Assembly: GCA_948099385.1 (NCBI GenBank)
Contig: CANUEZ040000167.1
Coordinates: forward strand, 1,880,001 to 1,944,000
Source of the DNA: Fasciola hepatica
Lineage: Eukaryota > Platyhelminthes > Trematoda > Plagiorchiida > Fasciolidae
DNA: 64,000 bases
Direction of reading: 5' to 3'
Every line of letters starts with the position of its first letter. Positions within the stretch are counted from its first letter, which is position 1. Under the pieces are notes generated by a model. It did not search any database. It was not told where the DNA came from and saw nothing but the letters and a program-made list of their open reading frames with translations. This document shows, piece by piece, positions 1-10,085 of the stretch. The translations under genes were made by a program, and so were the position numbers.

Positions 1-925
1 CTTTCACATCAGATGAGAGTTCTGAGGAACTCCATATATCCCAGCGAATTCGTATGGAATCTCCCGTACAGTCGCCAGTGTTTCCAGGACCAGTTTTGGA
101 CTTAGCCCACCCCTCACCTAGGTAAAGTAAATGCAGCTTTCCTCATCACGCCTATACGTAGTCCACCAAAATTGACAGATGAGGGGAACCGCGGAAGTGT
201 GGAGACAGAAGATGCATTCAAAACTCCGAGGTTAGTGGTTTTATAGATCAGGCGATAGGCATATTTCGTATAGCTCGTCCCACCCAGTAACCACCAGTCA
301 GTCGGCCGGTCAAATGCAGGATTTCCCACAAAGATGGCAAGGTGATTCATCTATCAACTCCACTTATGATATTCAGACTATACGGAAAGTATTCTTTCCT
401 GCCTAAATGGTCTGCGGATCGACCATTCTTTGCTAATGAGGAAAATTGACGGTTTCATCAGCCGTGGTGAGGGAGGGGTGGCCTCCACCTGCGAGCCGTT
501 CCAGGCTAACGATGAAGCTCAACTGAATAAGTTGGAAAGTGACCTGGAAATCAACAGAAATTTTAACTGCACAGTGAGTTGCATATTTCGTTAGGCTTAC
601 AAATTAAGGTGAACGTCCTGCAGCGCCACGCTGGCATCGATCTGGGATCAACTGTGCGAAGAATGTTGTCTTCGTTAGTTGGAAAAGATCTGGCGCTCCG
701 GTGTAATTGGACCGGAACGCCCGAAAAAATTCCAATCGGAAATTACCAATTTCCCTACACTGTGATAGGTAAAGCTGTTTCATCAACACCACAATTAATT
801 TCGCAGAAGCCGTCAAAACAACTACTCGGTTCCAAGAGGTACCACCTTCGGATATCGAGCGCATCATGAAAAGGTGGTTCACTGATGCCCGGGATCGGGG
901 CTTCCGTCGTCGGATTGCCAGGTGA
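1..925 (+). CDS. Candidate DUF4806-domain gene, 3' exons with micro-introns
   Basis: The left edge is open in one frame up to an AG|GTAAAG donor at 121/122, giving a Ser/Glu- and Pro-rich stretch. A compatible acceptor is at 440/441. From there the frame reads through EPFQANDEAQLNKLESDLE to a GTGAGT donor at 574. Removing 574-623 (50 nt) and 769-806 (38 nt, GTAAAG...TTTCGCAG) restores one frame. It carries VRRMLSSLVGKDLA, CNWTG, a Val-Ile pair, then SDIERIMKRWFTDARDR and a TGA at 923. That order matches the DUF4806 family of unknown function: a helical region, an 'sWtG' core, and a C-terminal Lys/Trp helix ending in Ala-x-Asp-Arg. Without the introns the reading is broken, so the alternative is a frameshifted pseudogene. 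A second donor-like AG|GTGAGC at 921/922 means the gene could continue. The 5' part lies outside the window. The domain call rests on pattern recall; splice sites are inferred. Confidence 0.5.
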
Positions 926-1030
926 GCTCAAATTCCCTTGTGAAATACACCTGAAAAAGTTATACCTTGTTTGTGTAGCACGATTCAATAATGCCACGTT
1001 CTTCGTTTACGTTGCAAGGTATGTTAGGTA

Positions 1031-1225
1031 TGTGTTTTCAGTTTTCATCTGGTCCATGGCCTGTGGACGGAGAGCCAGGGAACCATAAGGGCACATACAA
1101 ATTGTTTTTGAACCTTCACAACCCCTCTCAATGTGCTCAAGAACAATTTGTATGTGCCGTTAAGCTTCCCTGGCCCTCCGTCCACCTTACAACAGGCCAT
1201 AGACCAGATGAAAACTGAAAACACA
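1031..1225. repeat. Foldback (inverted-repeat) element
   Basis: The left arm (1031-1111) and right arm (1137-1225) are reverse complements with a few mismatches and one insertion of about 10 nt in the right arm. They are separated by a 25-nt loop. Outer ends read TGTGTTTTCAGTTTTC. The whole unit is about 195 bp, like a MITE or foldback element. No target duplication could be recognised. Reading frames through the arms are by-products of the repeat. Confidence 0.8.
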
Positions 1226-1830
1226 CGAGAAAAACAAATACACATCCGGTTTTGATTTAAGCCCGGATTACAATTGCCTTCTTCCCCTCCCACACCCCCT
1301 CCATTATTAATTTTATCACTTCTTATTTATCTAATTAGTTCAAACCTTTGACTTGCCGTAATATATTGTGATGTAATGGCATGATTGTGAATCACTGAGA
1401 ACGGGCTTGTTCGCCAAACTGTGTTCTCTAAATGTGTTCATTGGGAATTTTCCCGCATATATATATTATACGATTGTTCACATCGCCAAACCATTGTTTC
1501 ATTTGCACTTTCCCTTCCAGATCTCGCCGGCACACAACATGACGTTGGGAGAATATGTTCAACCTTCTCTTGCACAGCGATTTTTATAAAAATTTATCAC
1601 TTTCAGTTACTTCTGCATTTTCTACTCATTGGCGCTTTTAAATGTGTTTGCTTCCGATCGCGATGGATGCTTTAAAAACCACTTATACGTGAGAGGTTGG
1701 TAATGTACATGGACCATCGATAAAACCGTTATTAAGAAAACGGGAAATTTAATGCGTTTAGCTAATGTTGTTTCCTGGCAGTGATTGTGGGCACCTTTTG
1801 ATAGCGGCTAACGAAACTTTTTTATCGTAG
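1226..1830. other. Noncoding stretch, no feature recognised
   Basis: AT-leaning unique-looking sequence with a short TATATATATT run near 1460. The short frames here have no family resemblance. Confidence 0.4.
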
Positions 1831-2291
1831 GAATGAGTTTGGAAATCTGGAGGTACGTGGAGATGGATTATGGGTCAGAGCATGCCGATTTTTCGCTTGC
1901 CCACCGTTTACCGGAAGATAACCGGCATATAACCGGAACTCTACCGGCACATTACCGGAACCGGTCCGGTGCCGGTCCAGATCCGGTGTGCTATTAGGGG
2001 AATGAGACTCGATTTTAACTATGCACTGCCTGTGGACGACACTTCCGTATCACATCAGGGCTAGCCGTCGGTGTTCCTCCCTGCGACTGGGATGTGGAAT
2101 CTGGAGGTACCTGGAGAGAGAGTATGCACGTCGATTTTTCGCTTGTCCACCGTTTACCGTACCGGTACCGGCGCGGTACCGGTAGCGTTTCCGGAAGATC
2201 ACCGGCATATTACCGGAAAATCACCGGAACTCTACCGGCACATTACCGGAACCGGTCCGGTGCCGGTCCGAATCCGGCGTGCTATTAGGGG
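1831..2291. repeat. Duplicated block containing an 11-bp ACCGG minisatellite
   Basis: Two direct copies of a roughly 170-205 bp unit (about 1831-2000 and 2085-2291) both begin with a TCTGGAGGTAC box and end in GTGCTATTAGGGG. Inside each, ACCGG recurs every 11 nt with variable 6-nt spacers, then runs into ACCGGTCCGGTGCCGGTCC. The second copy has an additional 11-bp unit and an extra ACCGGTACCGG cluster. No coding role is supported. Confidence 0.8.
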
Positions 2292-2637
2292 TAGTTTTTA
2301 TTAAGCTATCTAGGATAATACCTAAAGCTAGAGCTCTAAGGCCTGTTGTCCGACCCAGAAAAAATCAAGCAATTTTTTCCGAACACTATTCTCTGGGACC
2401 ACCCGGTGGTATAATATACATTTAAAAGTGATCGTAGAGTGGGGGCTAAGCGAAATATCAGTCTCAGTCAAACAGCACTAGCAGACTCCAAGATGCCACT
2501 CATGGAATCACCTTCGTAAAGAGACTAAAGCCGTCTTGACTTGCGTAATACATCCGCAAACTTTCAAACAGCACCATCCGCAGAGACTGCTTGCAGTTTT
2601 TAGCTGAACAACTGATACATAATTAGTTCCGCCGATA

Positions 2638-4026
2638 TTGACCTCCTGTGGCGAGCACTCTCCCCCAAGGCTTACATATATTGGCAGTACTCTGCACTTA
2701 ACCCCTTGCTTCCGTGTAGCTCTCTTACCCCCGCATATTGCCACATCTTGTCCGACTGGCCATCCACATCCTAACCACCATAGAAATGCCTACATCTCCT
2801 CCCAGCCGACCAAAATCACTGTCAGCACTCGCCGTCGCAAGATCACTAAATTCCAAAACTCACCGGATAACTGCTCAGTCTCTCTGGTAGATATACCTGG
2901 ACATGCCAATAGACGAACTACGGAAATGAGCAAAACTCTGAGCAGTCTTTCCTCTCAAATTGACTCCGCTGATCTGATTGTCGGTCAGCTGATGCCTATA
3001 GCGTTCTTGCTTGATCCAGCCACACACCATACCCCAACCAATCTACTACTGGCCACGAAGTTTGTGGACACAATTGCCTCGAAAATCTTCAGACGGATAA
3101 AAAAGGCAAACTACGCGATCGTGTTTGACATTCCAGACCGAATACCTCTCTCAACTGCTAAAAATGTGATATTAAGTGCTTGCAACCTTGGCTCAAAACC
3201 GTGCCACTGTGTTAGACTCCTTAAAACGTCCCTGCGCACAACCTGTCCACTGCTGTTCCAATTTACAAATGAATTTGTCGCCAAGATCTTTATTAGCCGG
3301 CAATCGTTAGTCTTAGCCAAAACCGGCTTCAAGTGCGCCAAGATATTTCCGGACAAGACCCCACTCCAAAGAGAGGTGCACAAGAGTCACACCTAGAACA
3401 GTAACCCCGGTGTTAGTGCAACTAACAATCCAACCCGAAACTCCGGTGCACCTATCACTGGCCATCACCCGATGTTGCCATCTATTGCAGATCAAAGTTC
3501 AATGGTAGATTTAGACAGTACGCCAGTTTTCTCACCAAATGAGCCACGTGGCAAACTCCCCAATGTTCAGAATAGCCCAAGCAAGTCTATAAAATGGAAC
3601 AAGCGCCCCAACATTCGCAAAACTGATGAAGGTTCTTCCGACTCATCCACCCGCGAGCTCATGTTCTCCACAAGTCTAGACGACCCCATTCCTTCTACTA
3701 GCTCCATGTCGGATTATTCAACCGTACCTAAAAATCACTGCAACATCAACCCACCTCTGCCTACACCCATGCATCCTGTTACCTCTGGCATTTTTTATAA
3801 CCCAGCCAGGCCCCTAAGCTCACCCGCTGCACTCACCCATTTGCCATCAGAATGTATCTGGTTACCACCTAGGCCACCACCGCTGGTTAGCGCGTCGGTG
3901 CAGACTGACCCTCAGAAGTTAACACTTCGTCTCCAAAAGATAAGACCCATCAGCATAATGCACAAGCAAACCATAAGGAAAATGCTCAGTCGAGCGAAAC
4001 TTTACCAGCCTCTTGTGTGGCTGTGA
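2638..4026 (+). pseudogene. LINE ORF1 (RRM-like nucleic-acid-binding protein), one in-frame amber
   Basis: One frame stays open from 2638 to 4026 except for a TAG at 3394-3396. The best in-frame ATG is 2926; upstream sequence is open but lacks an ATG, so the true start is unclear. Before the TAG there is a long helix-like stretch, then NYAIVFDIPDR, a Cys-rich turn, CPLLFQFTNEF and PDKTPLQRE. These resemble the RRM-like core and the 'D-x-T-P-x-Q-R' tail seen in ORF1 proteins of Jockey/CR1/L1-type elements, which bind element RNA. After the stop the product is Ser/Pro-rich and low in complexity. It sits upstream of ORF2. The family call is moderately firm, the domain call is by resemblance. Confidence 0.6.
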
Positions 4027-4250
4027 ATCCTACTTTTCAATCTCAGATAACTGCCTTATCATTCCCACCCTACTTTCACCCACCTTATCCCCCCCAATCA
4101 CCGCTCCATTACATTACTATCCGCCACACCAACTGCTCGATACCTCTACTGCTACCCAGTCACTCCCTGGAAACCATCTCCGTGCCTCACCTAGCTTCCC
4201 ACTCCCACAAGACCCATCCACGTATCTTAGCCTAGCACTGCCATCCATCC

Positions 4251-5129
4251 GTGGCCGCTTTTTTCCTGCCGGCCCCCTCCAAGAATATTCCCAGCATTCA
4301 AACTACTCTCCTAAACAGCACCTCCCCATCCCTCTTTCCTTACACTATCCCCCAACAGGTTACAACCCATCAAATCCGTGGAACAACTGAGGTCCTCCCC
4401 CCATCCTTGCCCCATTCTTCACTGGAATTACCACCTTCATCACCACCACCGAACCCCCCGCCATATCCACCAGCATCGAGGCCTGCGTCATCTCTTTCAG
4501 CCATGCTCGTAAATGCCCGTTCATTACTGAACAAAACTAAAACCATCCGCAGCAACGCCCATCCCTCCGACTTTGATATTACCATTGAAACTGAAACTTG
4601 GCTAACGGATGCCGTCCGGTCAGATAGAGTCTTTCTAGTTGGCTACCTGCTGTTCCGAAGGAACAGGCCTCGTCGTGGGGGAGGCTGTCTAATTTATGTC
4701 AAAAACACTCTACATGCCATTCCACTCTCGCACACAACTCTCGACGCCGTTCAGGGTTCTCTATGGTTAAACATTCCCTTACCTAACTCCTACCTTCATA
4801 CTGGTTGCATCTATCGGCCACCTGATTCCAACTCTATGGACCTTACCAAGATTATTGACGCATTCAACTACCTTTCATTGCTGTCCTGTTCCTCCAAACT
4901 CATTGCGGGGGACTTCAGTGCACCGAGCATCTGTTGAAATGCTCTATCCACCCCAAACAACTTATTAGATTTCATGTCATGCATCCGCGTAGGGTGCTGG
5001 ATCCAACATGTAACAGTCCCAACTAGAGGTAACAACGTCCCTGATCTGTTGTTCACGATGGTTTATCTGATGCTTCTGCCAGTATGCTCGACCTATTTCC
5101 AGAAAGTGACCACAGAATGGAGTCCTGCA
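4251..5129 (+). pseudogene. LINE ORF2, 5' part: APE-type endonuclease (interrupted)
   Basis: After a Pro-rich leader the endonuclease begins near 4504 with LVNARSLLNK. It continues through ETETWL (catalytic Glu region), RRGGGCLIYVK, CIYRPP, and AGDFSAPSIC. The usual GDFN is GDFS here. A TGA at 4935-4937 stands where sister copies have Trp. The frame then continues through PTRGNN and LLF. A shifted frame restores ESDHR (the SDH motif) just before position 5129, where the BEL/Pao element interrupts it. The enzyme class nicks target DNA for target-primed reverse transcription. This copy is inactive because of the TGA, the frameshift and the insertion. Confidence 0.85.
5125..5129. repeat. Target-site duplication (left), CTGCA
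   Basis: CTGCA directly precedes the 5' LTR and is repeated exactly at 10465-10469 after the 3' LTR. Five bases is usual for BEL/Pao integration. Confidence 0.93.
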
Positions 5130-5508
5130 TGTAACAGCCGGTCGTGGAAAATCCCCCCTTTTCCCTCGCGATTCAGTGTTTTTTCCCAACATCACTCATT
5201 TCCATACACTATTGACTTGTCTTTACGAACTGGTTGTTTTTCTGGACCAATTGTTGTTTGTTCGCGCCCAGAGCGCTATTTTGGCACATCCTTGTTCAGG
5301 ACCTGCGTGACGCACGTGCTGTCTGCTCACACGCTGCTATTCGGTTTCTCGTTGTTGAGACTTTGTGATCGTATTATTGAGGTTTGTATATTGTTTACGT
5401 CATTGTTTATTTTAATAATCTAGTATCGTAGAATTATCACGGATAATCGCCTTCTGATTTCGGGATCCGTTGCGAATTTGGCTACCCATTGCTCAAACGT
5501 TCGTAACA
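5130..5508 (+). repeat. BEL/Pao 5' LTR (379 bp)
   Basis: Begins TGTAACAGCCGG and ends CGTTCGTAACA. Matches 10086-10464 at all but one position. It should hold the element promoter and RNA start, but no unambiguous TATA box was identified. The reading frame through it is a by-product. A TGG at 5527, 18 nt past the LTR, is the only primer-binding-site candidate seen and is weak. Confidence 0.95.
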
Positions 5509-5550
5509 ATACTTAATAGATCTATTTGGAACGAGGAAAATTCACGCAAA

Positions 5551-8079
5551 ATGCCAAGGAAAGGATCAAAGGCAGTCGAACCCAGACAGGAAGTAATACG
5601 GCAAGTCTCTGGGGAGGTTTTGGGTACTTATGATTCTTTAGCTAATGCTAGATCGCCTAGTCCTGTCAGTGCTAGCTCATGTGTTATTGAAAGCAATATT
5701 GATCGTAAGGACGTTGATTTATATAAGCTGAGAATAATAGAACTAGAGCAACAGTTACTTTCGGCTAGACTACAGGCGCATGAAGCAGAGAAGTGTACAC
5801 AGAAACAGCGAGAGTATAGGACCAGTGACTTCGACACTTCCGATAGGTTAGAGTGCAATAAGGTAGGGAACCCCACGCAGGTCGCCGACTACAAACCACC
5901 ATCGATCGATCTGCCTAGAGTGGAGTTAACGGTTTTCGACGGGCGAGCTGAGCAATATTGCAAGTTTGTCAAACAGTTCGAGACGTTCGTTGAAAACAAG
6001 GTAACCGACCCTGGGCAAAGGCTTCTTTACCTTACTCACTACTGCCGAGGCCGAGCGCGAGAAGCTATCGACGGATGCACCATGCTCGATCCAGAACAAG
6101 GCTACACAAGGGCAAGAAAGATTCTGAGGGACTTGTTTGGCCAACCTTTCAAAGTAGCCCGTAACCTAATAGAGGGCGTGATGGCAGAGGCAAAGAAAAC
6201 CAAGGGCGACGTCTACACCATGGCCGACCTGGTGATCAAGATGCAGAACTGCTCAATAGCCCTCGACCATTTAGGTTACAGAGCTGACCTAGACGCCATG
6301 CACACTTTGGAAGGCATAGTCCGTCACCTCTCTCCCGAACTACAGGGTCGGTGGGCGGAAGAAGCTGAACGGATAAGCCGAGGCGACAGAGAAGCCAACT
6401 TCGAAGACCTGACTGAATACTTAGACAGGCAAACGAAGATAGCTGACAGCAGATTCGGCCGACTCATCCGGGACAGCAACCGAGCAAACAAGCCCGGTAC
6501 TAGCCAAGTCCAAACCCCTGTACGGGAACATCCAAAGTACCAGCCTTGGACCAACACACACGTCATTTCACGAGATGCTACGGCGAAACCAAATTGCAGA
6601 TCCTGTGGTACTAGCCATGGCCTACCAGAATGCCCCAATTTCGGCAATGCCACAATAGACGAACGGTGGGGAATGGCGAGGATGGCAGGAGCATGTTTCA
6701 TCTGTCTCAACACCACGCACCGGGCAGCAGCCTGTAGAACAAGGAATCGATGTGGTTACGAGGGCTGCACGGGCAGACACCATCGGCTGCTGCATCAGGC
6801 GAGAATAACCATATCCGAGGCGAGTGCCAAGCCCAGCGTGATTTGCTCAACTTCACAATCTGCCAGTAAACCGGTACGTTTAGGCGTAGTGGCCGTGGGA
6901 GTAGTGACTCCGACTGGGATAGCCAAGGCGTTGGCTTTCGTTGATAGTGGATCCGACACCACTTTAGTGAAAGAGCGGTTTGCCGACAAACACCAACTGG
7001 CTAAAGGTGCGACGTCGTTAGAAGTGAGCACGGTGGGCGGAACACAGGTAATGACTGCCGGTAGATTAAGGCTGCAACTCATCTCTCTAGACACTAACGA
7101 GGAAATTGAACCAACGGAGGCATTCACGTTAGCGGATCTCCCCATGCGAGCACCAAGGTCGGTGAACGCAATCTTGACTCGATGGCCCCACCTGCAGGAT
7201 GTAACCGTTGTAGACTGGGAAGATGATGAGGTGGATCTCCTCATCGGATGCGACGTGCCAGAGGCGCATTGGGTGCTTGACCAAAGAGTGGGCGACCGCC
7301 AGGCACCTTATGCCGTACGCACGGCTCTGGGATGGATGTTATACGGTCCAGTAGGGGTACGCGGTTCCGTGAATTACTTATCCGCCGAAACGGACCGCAT
7401 AGAGTATCATCTTCAACGGCTTTATGAAAAGGAGTTTCATGACATTGGGGACGAAAGACCGACGTTGTCTCAAGAGGATCACTTCGCTCTACAAACGGTG
7501 CGGCAAGGCTCTAGATGCCTCAAAAAACAGTTCGAGGTTCCCCTCCCATGGCGCACACCGGTCGACCCGTGGACTGACAACAGAAATTATGTTCTCCAAC
7601 GATTACTACGACTAAAAGAACGCTTCATTCGAGACCAGAATCTGTGGGAACGATACGCGGATTTGATGAAGCGAAACGAGGACCTCGGTTACGTTGAAAG
7701 GGTGCCTGTTAACACCGACAGCAAAAGGGGTATCTGGTATCTGCCTCACCATCCGGTTATCAATCCCAAGAAACCCAATAAACTGCGCGTGGTTTTCGAC
7801 TGTGCGGCCAAGTTCCAGGGCAAGTCGTTAAACGATCGCCTACTACAGGGGCCTGACTGGACCACACCACTGATCGATGTTCTGTGCCGTTTCAGAGTGG
7901 GTAAAGTGGCTTTGTCTGCTGACATTAGGGAAATGTTCCATCAGGTGAAGATTCCGGTAGGAGAACGAGATGCTTTGCGTTTCCTGTGGTGGGAAGGGAG
8001 CGACCGGGACAATGCAGTGGTGAATTATAGAATGATACAACGCGAGGCTTTCGCCCGAGAACTCAAGAGGGCGGAATAA
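5551..8079 (+). CDS. BEL/Pao Gag-protease-partial RT polyprotein
   Basis: From the ATG at 5551 (MPRKGSK) the frame gives 842 residues to a TAA at 8077. Residues about 50-90 are a likely coiled coil. Residues about 112-260 resemble DUF1759, the gag-like domain of BEL/Pao elements. A Cys/His knuckle cluster starts near residue 349 (CRSCGTSHGLPEC, later CFICLNTTH and CGYEGC). The retroviral-type aspartic protease (DUF1758) has DSGSDTTLV at about residue 465. RT starts near residue 713 with LRVVFDCAAK and ALSADIREMFHQV, which holds the first catalytic Asp. It stops at NYRM, before the YxDD box, and jumps to the QREAF linker that normally precedes integrase. RT cannot be catalytic. Gag and protease look intact. 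Confidence 0.9.
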   Translation: MPRKGSKAVEPRQEVIRQVSGEVLGTYDSLANARSPSPVSASSCVIESNIDRKDVDLYKLRIIELEQQLLSARLQAHEAEKCTQKQREYRTSDFDTSDRLECNKVGNPTQVADYKPPSIDLPRVELTVFDGRAEQYCKFVKQFETFVENKVTDPGQRLLYLTHYCRGRAREAIDGCTMLDPEQGYTRARKILRDLFGQPFKVARNLIEGVMAEAKKTKGDVYTMADLVIKMQNCSIALDHLGYRADLDAMHTLEGIVRHLSPELQGRWAEEAERISRGDREANFEDLTEYLDRQTKIADSRFGRLIRDSNRANKPGTSQVQTPVREHPKYQPWTNTHVISRDATAKPNCRSCGTSHGLPECPNFGNATIDERWGMARMAGACFICLNTTHRAAACRTRNRCGYEGCTGRHHRLLHQARITISEASAKPSVICSTSQSASKPVRLGVVAVGVVTPTGIAKALAFVDSGSDTTLVKERFADKHQLAKGATSLEVSTVGGTQVMTAGRLRLQLISLDTNEEIEPTEAFTLADLPMRAPRSVNAILTRWPHLQDVTVVDWEDDEVDLLIGCDVPEAHWVLDQRVGDRQAPYAVRTALGWMLYGPVGVRGSVNYLSAETDRIEYHLQRLYEKEFHDIGDERPTLSQEDHFALQTVRQGSRCLKKQFEVPLPWRTPVDPWTDNRNYVLQRLLRLKERFIRDQNLWERYADLMKRNEDLGYVERVPVNTDSKRGIWYLPHHPVINPKKPNKLRVVFDCAAKFQGKSLNDRLLQGPDWTTPLIDVLCRFRVGKVALSADIREMFHQVKIPVGERDALRFLWWEGSDRDNAVVNYRMIQREAFARELKRAE

Positions 8080-9372
8080 GTGGGGCTGACCAATGAAGAC
8101 ATGCCATCTCCAAGAGGCGAGCTGAAGCGTTTAAACCCCAAAATCATCAACGGACTGCTGCGGGTGGATGGTAGGCTGACCAACGCCCACCTGAACTTCG
8201 ACACAAAGTATCCTATACTGCTGCCTGCGAGACAACCCGTAGTAGAGCTAATGATTCAACACGTCCACGCCGTGGAGGGACATGCCGGGGAAAGTCACGT
8301 GACGAGCGTCATCCGAAAGCGTCTTTGGTTGTTGAGAGGACGAGAGACTGTAAAACGCGTAATCCGACGGTGTGTGCAATGCAGGAGACGTAATGCCACA
8401 GCAGGCAAACAACTCATGGCCCCGCTACCAGAATGCAGGGTAACTACGGGCTGGTGGCCGTTCAGTGACACCGGGTTGGACTATTTCGGGCCCTTGTGGG
8501 TCAAGTGCGGGAAAAGATTAGAAAAGCGATACGGATGTATCATGACGTGCATGAAATCACGTGCGGTACACCTAGAAGTCGCACATTCGATGACGACCGA
8601 TTCGTTTCTACGGGCCTTGCAAAGATTTATCAACCGAAGAGGCGTACCGGCCGATATATACTCAGATAATGGATCGAACTTTGTGGGCGCTCAACGGGAA
8701 TTGCAGCGTTGGCACAAGAACATAAACAGGGACGAACTGCAGAACCGAACCGTGGCCTACGGCATACGCTGGCATTTCAACCCCCCACAGGCCAGTCACC
8801 GAGGCGGCATATGGGAACGCATGATCCGGTCCGCCAGACGGATATTGCTGTCAATCATGGAGCAGCAGCCGCCCGACGACGAGACCCTGAACACCGTCAT
8901 GACTGAGGTGGAGCGAATCCTGAACAACCGCCCCCTGGTTCCAGTATTGAACGGCGACCCCACCCACCTGGCGCTCACCCCAAACGACTTATTGACGCTA
9001 AGGTCGAACGAGGGTTTCCAAGGGCCGGTAAACCTTCGTGGGAGCTACCTCCACGGGTGGAAGCAAGCGAATTATCTGGCCAAGGTCTTCTGGAGGCGAT
9101 GGCTACGGGAGTACCTACCGGCTTTGCAGACTCGACAGAAGTGGATGGCCAAAACAAGACCATTCAAAGTTGGGGACGTGGTTATGATCGCCGACGAACG
9201 CGCACATTTCAGCGCTTGGTCTTTGGGAGTAGTTACGGAAACCATCAAAAGCACTGACGAAATGATAAGAACGGTGAAGGTGAAGACAGCTAACGGAGTG
9301 CTCATTCGTGACATACGCAGTATTAACCTACTCGAGAGCGAAGACGGAGGAGCTGATAACCCTGTGGCCTAG
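8080..9372 (+). CDS. BEL/Pao integrase, separated from Gag-Pro by one TAA
   Basis: The frame continues from the upstream polyprotein past a single TAA (8077-8079) and stays open for 430 codons to a TAG at 9370. In order: the GLLRVDGRLTNA entry segment, a zinc-binding H-H-C-C region (HVHAVEGHAGESH ... CVQCRRR), and the catalytic core. All three acidic residues are visible: D in GLDYFGP, D in YSDNGSNF, and E in GGIWERMIRS. A DUF5641-like C-terminal domain follows (RPFKVGDVVMI, WSLGVV). No start codon is expected; the product should come from a polyprotein. Whether the TAA is read through, or marks inactivation, cannot be told here. Otherwise the integrase looks functional. Confidence 0.9.
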   Translation: MGLTNEDMPSPRGELKRLNPKIINGLLRVDGRLTNAHLNFDTKYPILLPARQPVVELMIQHVHAVEGHAGESHVTSVIRKRLWLLRGRETVKRVIRRCVQCRRRNATAGKQLMAPLPECRVTTGWWPFSDTGLDYFGPLWVKCGKRLEKRYGCIMTCMKSRAVHLEVAHSMTTDSFLRALQRFINRRGVPADIYSDNGSNFVGAQRELQRWHKNINRDELQNRTVAYGIRWHFNPPQASHRGGIWERMIRSARRILLSIMEQQPPDDETLNTVMTEVERILNNRPLVPVLNGDPTHLALTPNDLLTLRSNEGFQGPVNLRGSYLHGWKQANYLAKVFWRRWLREYLPALQTRQKWMAKTRPFKVGDVVMIADERAHFSAWSLGVVTETIKSTDEMIRTVKVKTANGVLIRDIRSINLLESEDGGADNPVA

Positions 9373-10065
9373 TAAACCTTTTTCACACCAGTAATCGAGG
9401 TGGATAAAGAAACACCATATATGCCACACAATCTCCGTCAAACACGTTAAGGTGCTCGCGGTCCCTTCGTTGACATTACAGAAGGTTCTTTCCGATATGT
9501 GGTGATGAGTGCGATTCCATTATACATCCCGATACATACACACATGCACGACGCACTCTACATCCCGTAAACCCATCATACATGTGACAGTGTTCTTTGT
9601 TCGCCTTTTGTCGACGCTACCGAATGCCCCTTGCACATGTGGAAGTAGTGGAGCTCAGGTCACACAGGCATGCTACATTTACTCGTTTTCTTGCCACGCG
9701 GTCTTTTGTTGACATTGCAGAAAGTCCTCCTTTGATGTGTAGTCATAACTGTGATTTCATTGTAACCCCGGCACACACACACACACGCATGCACACACAC
9801 ACACACACACACACTCAAGCGCGTACATCCAGGACCGGACGGCCCCGTACGAGGACAACGTCTATGTGACCATTCACGCCCGCCATCGGTCATTTGGTCT
9901 TGTGGAAGATGTAGACTAGCCTCACGTCTATGTAGCCAATGGGTTAGGTGCGACCAGTAGTAGAACGTCGACGACGAGCATTAGACGCGCGCACTGACAG
10001 CAGGGCCTAGGCAGGTAGGAAGAATCAGTACCTTTATACCGAACCTTTGACTCTGCTAAGGATCC
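9373..10065 (+). other. BEL/Pao 3' noncoding region with a direct duplication and CA microsatellite
   Basis: Two related segments of about 85 bp, from about 9459 and about 9699, share GTTGACATT(A/G)CAGAA and a 'GATTYCATTRTA' box and lead into CA-rich runs. Spacing is 240 bp, so this looks like an old tandem duplication of about 240 bp. The pure CA run is 9772-9814, interrupted once by GCATG. Frames rich in alternating His/Thr or Val/Cys here are artefacts of the microsatellite. Confidence 0.6.
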
Positions 10066-10085
10066 AGGAGGATTTTGGTGGGCGG
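10066..10085 (+). promoter_or_regulatory. Probable polypurine tract of the BEL/Pao element
   Basis: A purine-rich run, AGGAGGATTTTGGTGGGCGG, ends exactly at the 3' LTR start. This is where the plus-strand primer of LTR retrotransposons lies. It is broken by a T stretch, so the exact primer length is unclear. Confidence 0.6.

Noticed and set aside
5130..5423. 149- and 110-codon frames with identical C-termini starting in the two BEL LTRs
   Set aside because: They are readings through the LTRs and do not match LTR-retrotransposon proteins.
9597..9893. His/Thr-rich and Val/Cys-rich frames
   Set aside because: Produced by the CA microsatellite.
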